From JAGNGI01 sp035448825 (GTDB lineage Bacteria > Fidelibacterota > UBA2242), in contig DAOTJS010000001.1 in assembly GCA_035448825.1 (NCBI GenBank), positions 186,001-250,000 of the forward strand: a stretch of DNA of 64,000 nucleotides. Direction: 5' to 3'. This document shows, one piece after another, positions 47,037 to 56,469 of this stretch. The notes under the pieces were generated by a model. The model saw only the letters and a program-made list of their open reading frames with translations, searched no databases and was not told where the DNA came from. Position numbers and translations under genes: made by a program. The stretch's first letter is position 1. Every line of letters starts with the position of its first letter.

Positions 47037-49106
47037 ATGCAAATCTCGGTCATCATTGTTAGCTACAACGTTAAAGAATTTCTTCAACAGTGCCTTTTGT
47101 CTTTGAAGAATGCCCTTGAGGGTTTATCAAGTGAAATCATCGTAGTTGATAATGATTCGGTTGACGGTACTGTTAATGTCATAAAAAATAAATTCCCCGA
47201 AATTATATTGATAGAAAACCATTTCAACAAAGGATTTGCGGCGGCATGCAATCAAGGATTGGCAATCGCGCGTGGCGAATATATTTTGTTATTAAATCCG
47301 GATACGATGCTTCAGGAAGATACAATTAAAGTAATGATCGAATTTTTTATGGCTCATCCAGAGGCTGGAGCCGCCGGATGTAAGATACTGAACGCTGACG
47401 GTTCACTCCAACTGGCTTGTCGCCGCTCTTTTCCAACTTTGACAGTGGCGTTACCGAAATTACTTGGGTTGAGCCGTCTATTTCCAAAAGTGAAGGCTTT
47501 TTCGCGTTATAATCTTACCTATCTGGATCCCGATCAAATCACCGAAGTTGATGCGGTTAGCGGTTCATTTTTAATGATGAGGAGAGCCGTATATGAACAG
47601 ATTGGCGGATTGGATGAATCCTATTTTCTTTATGGTGAGGATTTAGACTACTGCTATCGAATCAAAAAAAGCGGCTGGAAAATTTATTATGTGCCGGATA
47701 CGAAAATTATTCATTATAAAGGCGAAAGTGCCAAACATGCCGCCTTCGATAATTTTATCGCATTTTACCGAGCAATGGCTATTTTTGCGAGCAAACATTT
47801 GGGGAAAAGTTCCTCGATAATCACTGATATTGTTTTCAAAGTCGGCATTTTTTTCCGCGGGATAATATCACTGGTAGCGAAATTTTTCCGACGCCGAATG
47901 GTAATGATTGTAGACGGGATAGCTCTGGTTGCGGCCATTTTGGTCGCTCATCAATTACAACCCAAGCCTCTCCCTGATTATCCTTCGCTACTATCAATGT
48001 TGGTTTTTTATTTACTGGTGTGGTTGGGAATAGGATATTCTATTGGCTTATATGATCGTCGGGAATTATCCTATTCACGAGCAGTTGTTGCTTCCTTGCT
48101 TAGTTTCGTTGCTTCTCTGATCTTTAATCTGATTTTTAAGGACGTCATTTATTCGCCGAATATGCTGTTATTGAGTTTTATCATTGTCACTCTGTTTTTA
48201 CCAGGCTGGCGGGTGTTATTATTATTTTTACAGCGACGTCGTGTAATTCAACCGGCATCATCATTGTCAAAAGCTCTGCTGTCCCGGCGAACTATTATCG
48301 TCGGAGCCGGTAAAGAAGGTGAGCGAATTGCCCGTAAGTTAAAAACTCATATCGAACATGGCTTTGAAATTCTGGGTTTTGTTGATAAAGATTATATGAA
48401 TGAGGAAATCGCCGGATTTCCTTTTCTGGGATTGGTAAGCGATTTACCTGAAATCATCCGGATTAATCATGCTACTGAAATTATCTTTACTACCGATCGC
48501 TTCAATAACGATGATATTCTGGGGATTGTAGATAAAATCAAAAAGTACAGAACCAATATTAAAATCGTTCCGCGCAATCTGGATTACATTTTAGGGAAAT
48601 CAAGTGTTGAAAATATTGAAGACATACCACTGGTAAATATCGACTATAACTTGTTTCATGTCGGCAATCGGGTTACCAAGCGGATTTTTGACCTGCTAAT
48701 TTCTTCAATAAGTATAATTTTGCTATCTCCGTTCGTTATTCCGATAGCGTTTTTGCTGGGTTATAGATTCCAGAAAGCCAGTTTTATCGGGGCTGAACAA
48801 CATCAGATCAGCGCGCTGACTTTGGTAAAAAGGAATGGTAATCATGTCCATCCATTCCTTAATCGTTTCCCATTACTGTTTTCAGTTGTAAAAGGCGATA
48901 TCAGTTTAGTTGGGAGTGAGTTGGTACCAGCCGAAAATGGTGAACGGAATTTGCGTTTTAAACCGGGACTGACCAGTCTTTTCCGGGTAAGTAAAAATCA
49001 TCGCACCGACGAAAACGACAAGCAGAATTACGAGCGTTTTTATATGCAAAACCATTCTTTGTTTCTGGATGTTGAGATTATTTTGAAAACTGTTTTAAAA
49101 ATTTGA
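47037..49106 (+). CDS. GT2 glycosyltransferase fused to a phosphoglycosyl-transferase-like membrane module
   Basis: 689 residues from ATG 47037. Residues 1 to about 260 are a rhamnosyltransferase-type GT2 (VIIVSYNVKEFLQQ, EIIVVDNDSVDGT, LLLNPDTMLQED, YGEDLDYCYRIKKSGW). Several membrane helices (about 285-400) follow. Then a Rossmann domain (TIIVGAGKEGERIARKL, about 416-430) and a WbaP-like region from about 547 (KRIFDLLISSISIILLSPF, VVKGDISLVGSELVP, FKPGLTSLFRVSKN). The basic KFRSM-DAE catalytic stretch expected between the last helix and the GDISLVG motif is not seen. It may therefore be an inactive or highly divergent phosphoglycosyl transferase. Confidence 0.8.
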   Translation: MQISVIIVSYNVKEFLQQCLLSLKNALEGLSSEIIVVDNDSVDGTVNVIKNKFPEIILIENHFNKGFAAACNQGLAIARGEYILLLNPDTMLQEDTIKVMIEFFMAHPEAGAAGCKILNADGSLQLACRRSFPTLTVALPKLLGLSRLFPKVKAFSRYNLTYLDPDQITEVDAVSGSFLMMRRAVYEQIGGLDESYFLYGEDLDYCYRIKKSGWKIYYVPDTKIIHYKGESAKHAAFDNFIAFYRAMAIFASKHLGKSSSIITDIVFKVGIFFRGIISLVAKFFRRRMVMIVDGIALVAAILVAHQLQPKPLPDYPSLLSMLVFYLLVWLGIGYSIGLYDRRELSYSRAVVASLLSFVASLIFNLIFKDVIYSPNMLLLSFIIVTLFLPGWRVLLLFLQRRRVIQPASSLSKALLSRRTIIVGAGKEGERIARKLKTHIEHGFEILGFVDKDYMNEEIAGFPFLGLVSDLPEIIRINHATEIIFTTDRFNNDDILGIVDKIKKYRTNIKIVPRNLDYILGKSSVENIEDIPLVNIDYNLFHVGNRVTKRIFDLLISSISIILLSPFVIPIAFLLGYRFQKASFIGAEQHQISALTLVKRNGNHVHPFLNRFPLLFSVVKGDISLVGSELVPAENGERNLRFKPGLTSLFRVSKNHRTDENDKQNYERFYMQNHSLFLDVEIILKTVLKI

Positions 49107-49113
49107 AAGAATA

Positions 49114-50100
49114 ATGGCTGAAATAATCCTTGATTTTGAAAAACCAATCATCGAGTTGGAGAAGAAAATAGAAGAGCTCCGAGCGCAAAGCGCTTCCAGC
49201 GGGGTGGACCTGAATCCGGAAATTGAAAAAGCCAAAGTCAAACTCAATCGTCTGATTCAAAAAACCTACTCCAATTTAACGCGCTGGCAAAGAGTTCAAC
49301 TTGCTCGTCACCCCGATCGACCATATACTCTGGATTATGTTAAGCGGATTTGTTCCGAATTCATTGAAATTCACGGCGATAGGTATTACGCCGATGATAA
49401 AGCCGTAGTGGCTGGATTGGCGCAGATCGAAGATTATAAAGTCATTTTGATTGGTCAGCAAAAAGGACGAACCACCAAGGAAAATCTCTACCGAAATTTT
49501 GGTATGCCACATCCGGAAGGTTATCGTAAGGCTCGCCGGGCTATGCAACTGGCCGAAAAATTTAATCGTCCGGTTATTTCTTTTATTGACACACAAGGAG
49601 CGTTTCCAGGAATTGGTGCGGAAGAGCGCGGACAGGCGGAAGCAATTGCCCGCAACCTGTTTGAGATGGCTCGTTTGCGCACCCCGATAATTGTGGTAGT
49701 CATCGGTGAAGGTGCAAGCGGTGGTGCGCTCGGGATTGGCGTTGGCGACCGCATCCTTTTGCTCGAAAATACCTGGTATTCGGTAATTACTCCGGAAGGT
49801 TGTGCTTCGATTTTATATCGAGACAGTTCCAAAGCACCATTAGCCGCCGAAGCAATGAAAATAACCGCCCGTGACCTTGCCGAGTTTAAAATCGCCGACG
49901 AAATCATTCCGGAACCGATTGGCGGAGCCCATCGTAATCCCGATCAGATGGCGCAAACTTTGAAAGATGTCCTTCTCAGATATTTGGTTGAATTAACGCA
50001 GATTCCGATAGATGAACTAGTTGATCAGCGAATTGAAAAATATGCCCGCATGGGTTCGTGGAAAGTGGTTGAACCTAAGCCCAAAACAAAAACCAAATAA
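49114..50100 (+). CDS. accA: Acetyl-CoA carboxylase carboxyltransferase alpha subunit
   Basis: 328 residues, the alpha half of the biotin carboxyl transferase in fatty-acid synthesis. An N-terminal helical extension (KPIIELEKKIEELRAQ) is followed by the crotonase-type core: RPYTLDYVKRICSEFIEIHG, FGMPHPEGYRKARR, SFIDTQGAFPGIGAEERGQ, and GEGASGGALGIGVGDRI with the oxyanion glycines. C-terminal helices follow, as normal. accD is not in the window. It lies seven bases after the fused glycosyltransferase. Confidence 0.96.
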   Translation: MAEIILDFEKPIIELEKKIEELRAQSASSGVDLNPEIEKAKVKLNRLIQKTYSNLTRWQRVQLARHPDRPYTLDYVKRICSEFIEIHGDRYYADDKAVVAGLAQIEDYKVILIGQQKGRTTKENLYRNFGMPHPEGYRKARRAMQLAEKFNRPVISFIDTQGAFPGIGAEERGQAEAIARNLFEMARLRTPIIVVVIGEGASGGALGIGVGDRILLLENTWYSVITPEGCASILYRDSSKAPLAAEAMKITARDLAEFKIADEIIPEPIGGAHRNPDQMAQTLKDVLLRYLVELTQIPIDELVDQRIEKYARMGSWKVVEPKPKTKTK

Positions 50101-50123
50101 AAAAAGTTTGATAGGCTTTTGAT

Positions 50124-50534
50124 ATGTTAGAACACCGTTACCAGTTGCGAGTCCGCTACTCGAGTGTTGATCAATTAGGTGTGGTTTATTATTCCCGCTA
50201 TCTGGAATATTTCGAAGCAGCGCGCGATGAGATAATGCGCTCGATTGGACTTCCTTATAGTCAATTTGAACGAGAAGGTTATGCTATGCCGGTGGTGGAG
50301 GTGCATTGCGTTTATCATCGAAGTGCGCATTTTGATGAATTGCTAACGATTATTTCCCGTATCTCCGAAATGCCGACAGCCCGGCTTAGAATTGATTATG
50401 AAATTCTACGCGAAAATGAATCTCAGCCCATTGTTACCGGCTATACCATTCATGCATTTGTTAATCAATCCGGAAAAGCAGTTCGTCCCCCACAATTTTT
50501 CACAAAATTATTAGAAGCACAATTGTTAAAATAG
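50124..50534 (+). CDS. Acyl-CoA thioesterase, 4HBT/YbgC type
   Basis: 136 residues, hot-dog fold. The characteristic segment SSVDQLGVVYYSRYLEYFEA holds the catalytic Asp16 region; HFDELLTIISRISEM and SQPIVTGYTIHAFVN complete the core. Hydrolyses short-chain or aromatic acyl-CoA; YbgC relatives associate with the Tol-Pal envelope system, but no tol genes are adjacent. Located between accA and tmk on the same strand. Confidence 0.85.
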   Translation: MLEHRYQLRVRYSSVDQLGVVYYSRYLEYFEAARDEIMRSIGLPYSQFEREGYAMPVVEVHCVYHRSAHFDELLTIISRISEMPTARLRIDYEILRENESQPIVTGYTIHAFVNQSGKAVRPPQFFTKLLEAQLLK

Positions 50535-50578
50535 AGTTCCCTATTTTTCGTTAAAAATAAATTGAAAAGCATGTGTTA

Positions 50579-51211
50579 ATGACTAAAGCTCTGCTAATCA
50601 CCTTTGAGGGTATTGACGGTTCGGGTAAGACGACCCAGATTGAATATTTTATGCAAAAATGTAAGCAAGAAAACATTCCTGTAGTATTGTTTCGAGAACC
50701 GGGCGGTACTCCGATCGGCGAGAAAATCCGCGAAATTCTTTTAAGTAAATCCAACTCGGGAATGTTTGCCATCACTGAACTTTTACTTTACTCAGCCAGC
50801 CGACACCAACTTTGTCGCGAATTGATCCGTCCGGCTCTGGAATCTGGAAAAATCGTCATCTGTGATCGGTTCTACGATTCGACGACTGCCTATCAGGGAT
50901 ACGGTCGCGGAATAGACCTGGATTTTATTAATCTGTTAAATCGCATTGCCGCTGATAATTTGGTACCGGATTTGACTTTTATCTTCGATATTCCTATTAC
51001 GGAGAGGTTCCGGCGCCTTGGTACGCGTGAACTTGATCGCCTCGAGACAGAAGAGCAGAATTTTCAGGAAAAAGTACGCCAGGGATTTCTGAAAATTGCC
51101 GCAAGCGAGCCTAACCGCGTTTGCCTGATTGATGGAACTAAAACTGAAGATTTAGTAGCTGATGAAGTGTGGCAAAATTTCAATAAACTTTTAAAAAGGG
51201 TTAAAATATGA
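50579..51211 (+). CDS. tmk: Thymidylate kinase
   Basis: 210 residues from ATG 50579 (an in-frame GTG at 50573 is an alternative). Phosphorylates dTMP to dTDP. P-loop FEGIDGSGKTTQI, the DR(Y/F) motif DRFYDSTTAYQGYGRG and the lid region near FRRLGTRELDRLETEEQNF are recognisable. The start has no strong Shine-Dalgarno. Its stop overlaps the S41 protease start by four bases (ATGA). Confidence 0.95.
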   Translation: MTKALLITFEGIDGSGKTTQIEYFMQKCKQENIPVVLFREPGGTPIGEKIREILLSKSNSGMFAITELLLYSASRHQLCRELIRPALESGKIVICDRFYDSTTAYQGYGRGIDLDFINLLNRIAADNLVPDLTFIFDIPITERFRRLGTRELDRLETEEQNFQEKVRQGFLKIAASEPNRVCLIDGTKTEDLVADEVWQNFNKLLKRVKI

Positions 51212-52854
51212 AATTGTCATTTAACAAGGGCCTAAAAATCTGGATTACCGTGCTGGTTTCGGTAAGTGTCTTATTGGCTTTTACGGCGACGGACATTTAT
51301 AAAACGATTGCGGATTCTTACAAACTTTATAATGCAGTTTTCAGGCAAATATTGCTGAATTATGCCGATCCGCTGGATGCCGCCGCTTTAACGGAAAGTA
51401 ATATTCGGAATATGACTCGTGAACTCGATCCCTATACGGTTTATATGACTGAAGAGGAGAAAGAGCCACTTGAAATTTTAACAAAAGGAGAATATGGCGG
51501 AGTCGGTTTACGGATCAGTCTGCGCAATGACACGCTGACCGTTATTTCGCCGATTGAAGGCAGTCCCGCAAAAAAAGCTAACATTCTACCCGGCGATCAA
51601 ATTTTAAAAGTTGACTCAGTCTGGACTACCGGTCTGGACCTTGACAAATCTACTCGTCTAATTCGCGGCAATGTCGGCACCAAAGTTGAGTTGCTAATCA
51701 GGCGTCCAGGTACTGATGAAGGAAAAGTATATATTTTAGAACGGGCGAAGATTCCGGTGTATGATGTTTATTACACCGATTATTTAGAAAAAGGCATTGG
51801 TTATGTTCGATTGGCTGAGTTTTCCAAGGGCTCAACGGCTGAGTTACGTCAGGCTATTAATGATTTGAAAAAGCGCGATCAGATTGAATCTCTTATCCTG
51901 GATCTGCGTGGTAACCCGGGTGGACTATTGGAGGAAGCGCTGGCTATAGCCGAATTGTTTACTCAGCCGGGTGATACTTTGTTATTTACTCGTGGCCAGA
52001 GCGAAAGCTCAAACCGAGTTTATGTTGCAAGTCGCCGACCTATTTTAGATGAATCCGTTAAAATAGCCGTTTTGATTGACGGCGGTAGTGCTTCCGCTAG
52101 TGAAATTGTTGCCGGTATTGTTCAGGATCTTGACCGCGGAATCGTCGTAGGGACGCCCAGCTTTGGTAAAGGATTAGTTCAGACAGTTTTTCGAGTTGAT
52201 AAAGAGCATTCCATCAAACTAACCACGGCCAAGTATTATATTCCCAGCGGGCGATTGATCCAGAAGCCGAATTATATTAAAAATCCAAAGTTAATTGCCT
52301 CTGTTATTCCTCAGGATTCGATCTTCTATTCCCGCAATAAGCGCCAGCTAAAAAGCAAGGGCGGAATCACTCCGGATATTATTATTAAAAATAATGAGCA
52401 AAGTGATTTTGTAACCGAACTCTGGCGCCAAAATCAGTTTTATTCGTTTGCCATTAAATATAAAACCGAGCATAATGAATTACCGGAGGAAATTAACGAT
52501 CGTATCATCACAGAATTCAAAAATTATATTGAGCATTCGGGATTTCAATTTATCGAAAAAACTGAAAAGAAAATTCGTGAGATAGATAAAATAATTGCCC
52601 ATGATGAACGCTTAAAGAACGTCAAAATTGATTTGCAACCGGTCTATGAAGTGTTTGATTCGTTAAAAGAAGCTGAATTCGAAAATAATCGCCCAATGAT
52701 CCAACGCGGGATTGAGAATCAGTTCGCAATGCTCAGAGAGGGAATTGCCGGACAGCTAAAAGCCGATTTGAAGTATGACAAAGTCGTTTCCGAGGCGATT
52801 GCGGCTGTTAAGGACGATGGAAAATATAGAGTGAAACTTGGCCTGGCTAAGTAA
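51208..52854 (+). CDS. C-terminal processing peptidase, S41A family
   Basis: 548 residues with an N-terminal signal or anchor (IWITVLVSVSVLLAFTATD). A helical N-domain, a PDZ domain (GEYGGVGLRISLRN ... ILPGDQILKVDSVW, about 92-165), then the S41 core with ESLILDLRGNPGGLLEEAL, the nucleophile Ser in GGSASASEIVAG and the general-base Lys in SFGKGLVQ. A C-terminal helical extension (about 430-548) is typical of Gram-negative members. Periplasmic; processes envelope proteins or peptidoglycan-related targets. Confidence 0.94.
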   Translation: MKLSFNKGLKIWITVLVSVSVLLAFTATDIYKTIADSYKLYNAVFRQILLNYADPLDAAALTESNIRNMTRELDPYTVYMTEEEKEPLEILTKGEYGGVGLRISLRNDTLTVISPIEGSPAKKANILPGDQILKVDSVWTTGLDLDKSTRLIRGNVGTKVELLIRRPGTDEGKVYILERAKIPVYDVYYTDYLEKGIGYVRLAEFSKGSTAELRQAINDLKKRDQIESLILDLRGNPGGLLEEALAIAELFTQPGDTLLFTRGQSESSNRVYVASRRPILDESVKIAVLIDGGSASASEIVAGIVQDLDRGIVVGTPSFGKGLVQTVFRVDKEHSIKLTTAKYYIPSGRLIQKPNYIKNPKLIASVIPQDSIFYSRNKRQLKSKGGITPDIIIKNNEQSDFVTELWRQNQFYSFAIKYKTEHNELPEEINDRIITEFKNYIEHSGFQFIEKTEKKIREIDKIIAHDERLKNVKIDLQPVYEVFDSLKEAEFENNRPMIQRGIENQFAMLREGIAGQLKADLKYDKVVSEAIAAVKDDGKYRVKLGLAK

Positions 52855-52876
52855 GGATGGATTTTTCATTTTGCGA

Positions 52877-54010
52877 ATGCCAGTTCAGACGTTTGTTTTA
52901 GTGGCTTTCATTTTGAATATTGGCAAAATTAGTCGGGCGGATACTCCCAAAATCACCCGACAAATCGAAACAATCATTGTTGAAATTGGCAAGAAATATT
53001 GTCCGGACCAGCGAGTTGCTGTATGGGAAATTGGAATTGATTCTCAGGATAAAAATTACAGTTTAAACGGGGAAACCGACCATCCCGAAGCGGTTCTGGC
53101 TTTAATTACTCAAATAAAACAAACTTTGCCAGCTATTGGAATTCAGAATCAGATTAGAATCTTGCCGGATGAAACAGTGAACGGTAAAAATTTCGGCATC
53201 GTAATTAATTCGGTCGAGCCTTTGCGGAGTGGCCCGTCGGTATTTAACGATATGGTAACGCAAACTTTACGGGGATTAACGGTCGAGATATTGAAAAGTG
53301 CCGGAGGTTGTTTTTTAGTTAGAACCGATGATGGTTACTTAGGATGGATGGAGGATGACCGATTAGTTGTTGGCAGCGATTCGCTAAAGACTGCCTGGGA
53401 AAATTCATATAAAGTCGTCTACGACGATATCGAGGGCATTATCTACTCTAAGTCTGACGGAAAATCTATGCCCGTAGCTGATGTTGTCCTCGGGAACCGA
53501 TTTAAAATGATCGGCAAGCAAGGGCAATGGACCTGCGTCGAAATTCCAGACGGTCGCCAAGGTTTCATTTCGTCCCAGCAGTTAGTCAGCGAATCGGAAT
53601 ATTTGGCGCGAACTCCGACGGAGGATAAAATTGTTGCGACTGCCAGGAATTTACTGGGGCGGCCATATCTTTGGGGCGCCAATTCACCGAAAGCTTTCGA
53701 TTGTAGTGGGTTTACACAAGCAGTTTATCGTCGCAATGGTTATCTATTACTAAGGGACGCCAATATGCAGGTCAATCAGGGGGTTGCGGTTGACACAACC
53801 AATTTACCGGAAAATTTGAGGCCGGGCGATTTGTTGTTTTTCGGACCAAATCCGGAGCAGATTAATCACGTTGCCATTTATCTTGGGAATTATGAGTATA
53901 TCCATTGTTCGGCATGGGTAAGGATTAATAGCCTCAAACCAGGCACAGCTAATTATGATGATTATTTGGTGAAAAATCTGCGTTATGTACGGCGAATCAT
54001 TGGTAAATGA
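52877..54010 (+). CDS. NlpC/P60 peptidoglycan hydrolase with SH3 domains
   Basis: 377 residues from ATG 52877 (a TTG at 52871 is also in frame). A signal peptide ends near ISRADTPK. An N-terminal domain of unknown type (about 20-120) precedes two SH3-like domains (SVEPLRSGPSVFNDMVTQTL, IPDGRQGFISSQQL). The C-terminal NlpC/P60 domain has the catalytic Cys in AFDCSGFTQAVYRRNG, the His in INHVAIYLGN and a later polar residue near YIHCSAW. Predicted to cut stem peptides in the periplasm. The gene follows the S41 protease closely and ends the housekeeping run. Confidence 0.9.
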   Translation: MPVQTFVLVAFILNIGKISRADTPKITRQIETIIVEIGKKYCPDQRVAVWEIGIDSQDKNYSLNGETDHPEAVLALITQIKQTLPAIGIQNQIRILPDETVNGKNFGIVINSVEPLRSGPSVFNDMVTQTLRGLTVEILKSAGGCFLVRTDDGYLGWMEDDRLVVGSDSLKTAWENSYKVVYDDIEGIIYSKSDGKSMPVADVVLGNRFKMIGKQGQWTCVEIPDGRQGFISSQQLVSESEYLARTPTEDKIVATARNLLGRPYLWGANSPKAFDCSGFTQAVYRRNGYLLLRDANMQVNQGVAVDTTNLPENLRPGDLLFFGPNPEQINHVAIYLGNYEYIHCSAWVRINSLKPGTANYDDYLVKNLRYVRRIIGK

Positions 54011-54112
54011 ATTTGATCAAATATAAATTTTTATGGAATTTTTTCGTTTGCTATTATTAGAAGGATGGTTTATAAATATCGAAAATTTCCTGTTTAACAA
54101 AAAGGTGACGTT

Positions 54113-55411
54113 ATGACAAATGAAATAGAATACTTCAAAGGGGAAAAAATGCTCAAGAGAGCCGATGAGTTAGATTTCTTTTGGGCTTATCACAAAGAAG
54201 AATTACCTAAAGATAAACAGTTGGTCCTTCTCGATAATGTTCAGTTTATCTATGAATTGGCATTAGCTCAACTTGAGCTGCAATCTCTTGGAGTCAATTT
54301 TAAGATAACTAATAGTCTGAGAGAATTCAAACTATTAGAAAGAAAAGATGAGGAAGAACTCAGAAGAAAACTGGCGTACTTTAAGTTCGTAAATGGGCAT
54401 TCTACCGACTATTTCCAGATTATTCAAAAAAATAGAACCCGCTCCGTTAATCAGTACCTTACTCATTGGATTTACCCCTATAAAGGGAAATTCCATCCGC
54501 AAATGATTAGGGCGCTCCTTAATATCATTGGACTTAAGCAGGGCGATACTGTTCTTGACCCATTTATCGGGAGCGGTACTACCGCTGTCGAAGCACAACT
54601 TCTGGGAATAAATTGTATCGGGATAGACGTGTCTCCCCTTTGTATTCTTCAAAGTAAGGTAAAAACTGAATCAATAGATGTCATCTCACAGATTTTAGAA
54701 TTGAAGGAAGAAATAATAAAAAGTATAAAACCTTCTTTATTCAATGTTGAGGGAAAAACTATTGATGATGTTATTAATATGGTACCTAATGAAAAAGTGC
54801 AAAATTTCTATAAAATGGCTAAACTTGTCGCCATAAGTGACAACGCCAGGCGAGGGAAGGAATTCTCTAAAGCTTTTTTAAAAAATATAGAAGTAATGAT
54901 TTCTTCAGTCTCAGATTTTGTTGATATAGTAAAGGAACTTAATCTAAAGTTGGGTAAAATAGATATTAAAACCGGCGACTCAAGGACATTGCCTTTAAGT
55001 AATGAAACTATTGATGGAATAGTTACATCTCCTCCTTATTCAATTGCATTGGACTATGTTTTAAATGATGCTCATGCATTAAAAGAGCTGGGCTATAATC
55101 TTCCAGTAATCAGAGAGAAGTTTATTGGTGTTAGAGGCAAAGGGCAAATAAGGATTGATTTGTACAATAATGATATGAAGAAAAGTTTAGAAGAGATGTT
55201 TAGAGTTCTCAAACCTCAAAAGTACGCAGTCATAGTAATTGGAAATGCAACCTATATGGGGCAGGAAATAAAAACCGTTGAATTCACAATAGATTATGCA
55301 AAAAAGATTGGTTTTAAATTAGTCAAAAACATAGATAAGATAATTTTTGGGCTTTATAATGTTATGCAGAAAGAAAATATTTTAATTTTTCAGAAGGGGG
55401 GTGATATATGA
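54113..55411 (+). CDS. Probable type II N4-cytosine/N6-adenine DNA methyltransferase
   Basis: 432 residues. AdoMet-binding motif DPFIGSGTTAVEAQ starts near residue 148 and the catalytic TSPPYSIALDY is at 305-315, preceded by IKTGDSRTLPLSNETIDGIV. The N-terminal stretch THWIYPYKGKFHPQMIRALL is typical of motif X of amino-methylating enzymes. TSPPY is more common in N4-cytosine enzymes, but N6-adenine is possible. The order (AdoMet site, long middle region, catalytic motif) puts the recognition region in the middle. AT-rich relative to its neighbours, suggesting transfer. Four-base ATGA overlap with the nuclease. Confidence 0.9.
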   Translation: MTNEIEYFKGEKMLKRADELDFFWAYHKEELPKDKQLVLLDNVQFIYELALAQLELQSLGVNFKITNSLREFKLLERKDEEELRRKLAYFKFVNGHSTDYFQIIQKNRTRSVNQYLTHWIYPYKGKFHPQMIRALLNIIGLKQGDTVLDPFIGSGTTAVEAQLLGINCIGIDVSPLCILQSKVKTESIDVISQILELKEEIIKSIKPSLFNVEGKTIDDVINMVPNEKVQNFYKMAKLVAISDNARRGKEFSKAFLKNIEVMISSVSDFVDIVKELNLKLGKIDIKTGDSRTLPLSNETIDGIVTSPPYSIALDYVLNDAHALKELGYNLPVIREKFIGVRGKGQIRIDLYNNDMKKSLEEMFRVLKPQKYAVIVIGNATYMGQEIKTVEFTIDYAKKIGFKLVKNIDKIIFGLYNVMQKENILIFQKGGDI

Positions 55412-56088
55412 AAGGCAATGAACAAGAAGAATATATAAAAGAATTGGAGGCAACCATCTCTCAATTTCTTAAGCCGCTTAAAAATATTCCTTTCAAGGTT
55501 GCTATAAAAGCAATGTCAGGTTGTGATGTAATCCCATTCAATAAAAATAATCCAAAGGATAGGCAATTATTAAAGGATTTGATTGAGGCTACGAGAATTG
55601 CGGTAAAAAATGCCAATGAAAGCGGGATATTTACGAGGAGAGAAAATGAAGTTGGAAATCATATCGAGCCTTTTATGATTGAAGCCTTAAACCAAATCGG
55701 ACTTATTGCACATAGGCCGGAGACAAAAGAAGGAAAGAAAAAAGCTACCGGCTATCCGGATATTTTCCTAAAAGACAGAAACGGAAGGCCAAATTATATT
55801 GAGTGCAAAACTTATAACGAAAGAAATTATCAGACGACTCAGAGATCATTTTATTTCTCACCAGCAGAGAGGCCGACCGATTTTAAAATTATCTATGATG
55901 CACGACATTTGGTCGTCAGTTTTAGAATCGAGAGAGCTGAGCGGGAAGGCAAAACGGCATTCATTCCTGTATATTGGAAAATTTTTAGTATTGATCATTT
56001 AAAAGGGCAAATAAAACACGAGTTTAATTCATCTAATAAGCAGATGTATGAAGATGAAGCCTTGCTAGCAGAAGGTGGCATAGAATAA
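55408..56088 (+). CDS. Probable type II restriction endonuclease, PD-(D/E)xK
   Basis: 226 residues. A catalytic triad pattern is visible: Asp118 in GYPDIFLKDRNG, then Glu132 and Lys134 in YIECKTYN, with a 13-residue gap between the acids. The upstream acidic NEVGNHIEPF (residues about 80-89) fits a helix preceding the core. ERNYQTTQRSFYFSPAERP and FKIIYDARHLVVSF complete a plausible nuclease core. Together with the overlapping methyltransferase this is a compact restriction-modification pair. I do not recognise a named family or specificity. Confidence 0.75.
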   Translation: MKGNEQEEYIKELEATISQFLKPLKNIPFKVAIKAMSGCDVIPFNKNNPKDRQLLKDLIEATRIAVKNANESGIFTRRENEVGNHIEPFMIEALNQIGLIAHRPETKEGKKKATGYPDIFLKDRNGRPNYIECKTYNERNYQTTQRSFYFSPAERPTDFKIIYDARHLVVSFRIERAEREGKTAFIPVYWKIFSIDHLKGQIKHEFNSSNKQMYEDEALLAEGGIE

Positions 56089-56469
56089 CGATTGATAAAA
56101 TCGCCTTCAAACTGAACTTTATAGTTATTTACTCATAAAAATTTTCTTCTGCCGAATTGTATTTTTGTTATATATTATTTCCGTGATTGGTGAACTTAAG
56201 TATAATTGTATTTAAAATTGCAATAAAAGCATTTTAAAACCATAAAAAATTGGAGAATATAGTCTGGACATCGGTCGAACACAATCCTTGATTACTGGAC
56301 TTAGTGCTGTCATTTTACAAAATGACGGTGGAGTAATTCAGGTGAGCATAAAATTCAATTATGGTTAAATATTCAGAATATTTCTATGATACTTATAAAT
56401 AAACCTTTAAATGGTATTTGATTTAGATTAAGCAAAAGTGCAAATTTTAACTTAAGTAAGGAATCTAAA
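56089..56469 (+). other. Intergenic region with an 18-base palindrome
   Basis: No gene seen. AT-rich, between the RM pair and nagB. At 56309-56326 there is a palindrome gtcatttt-ac-aaaatgac that could be an operator. Aacttaagta occurs twice, near 56193 and 56450. A nagB promoter is likely within it, but no -35/-10 pair stands out. Confidence 0.5.
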
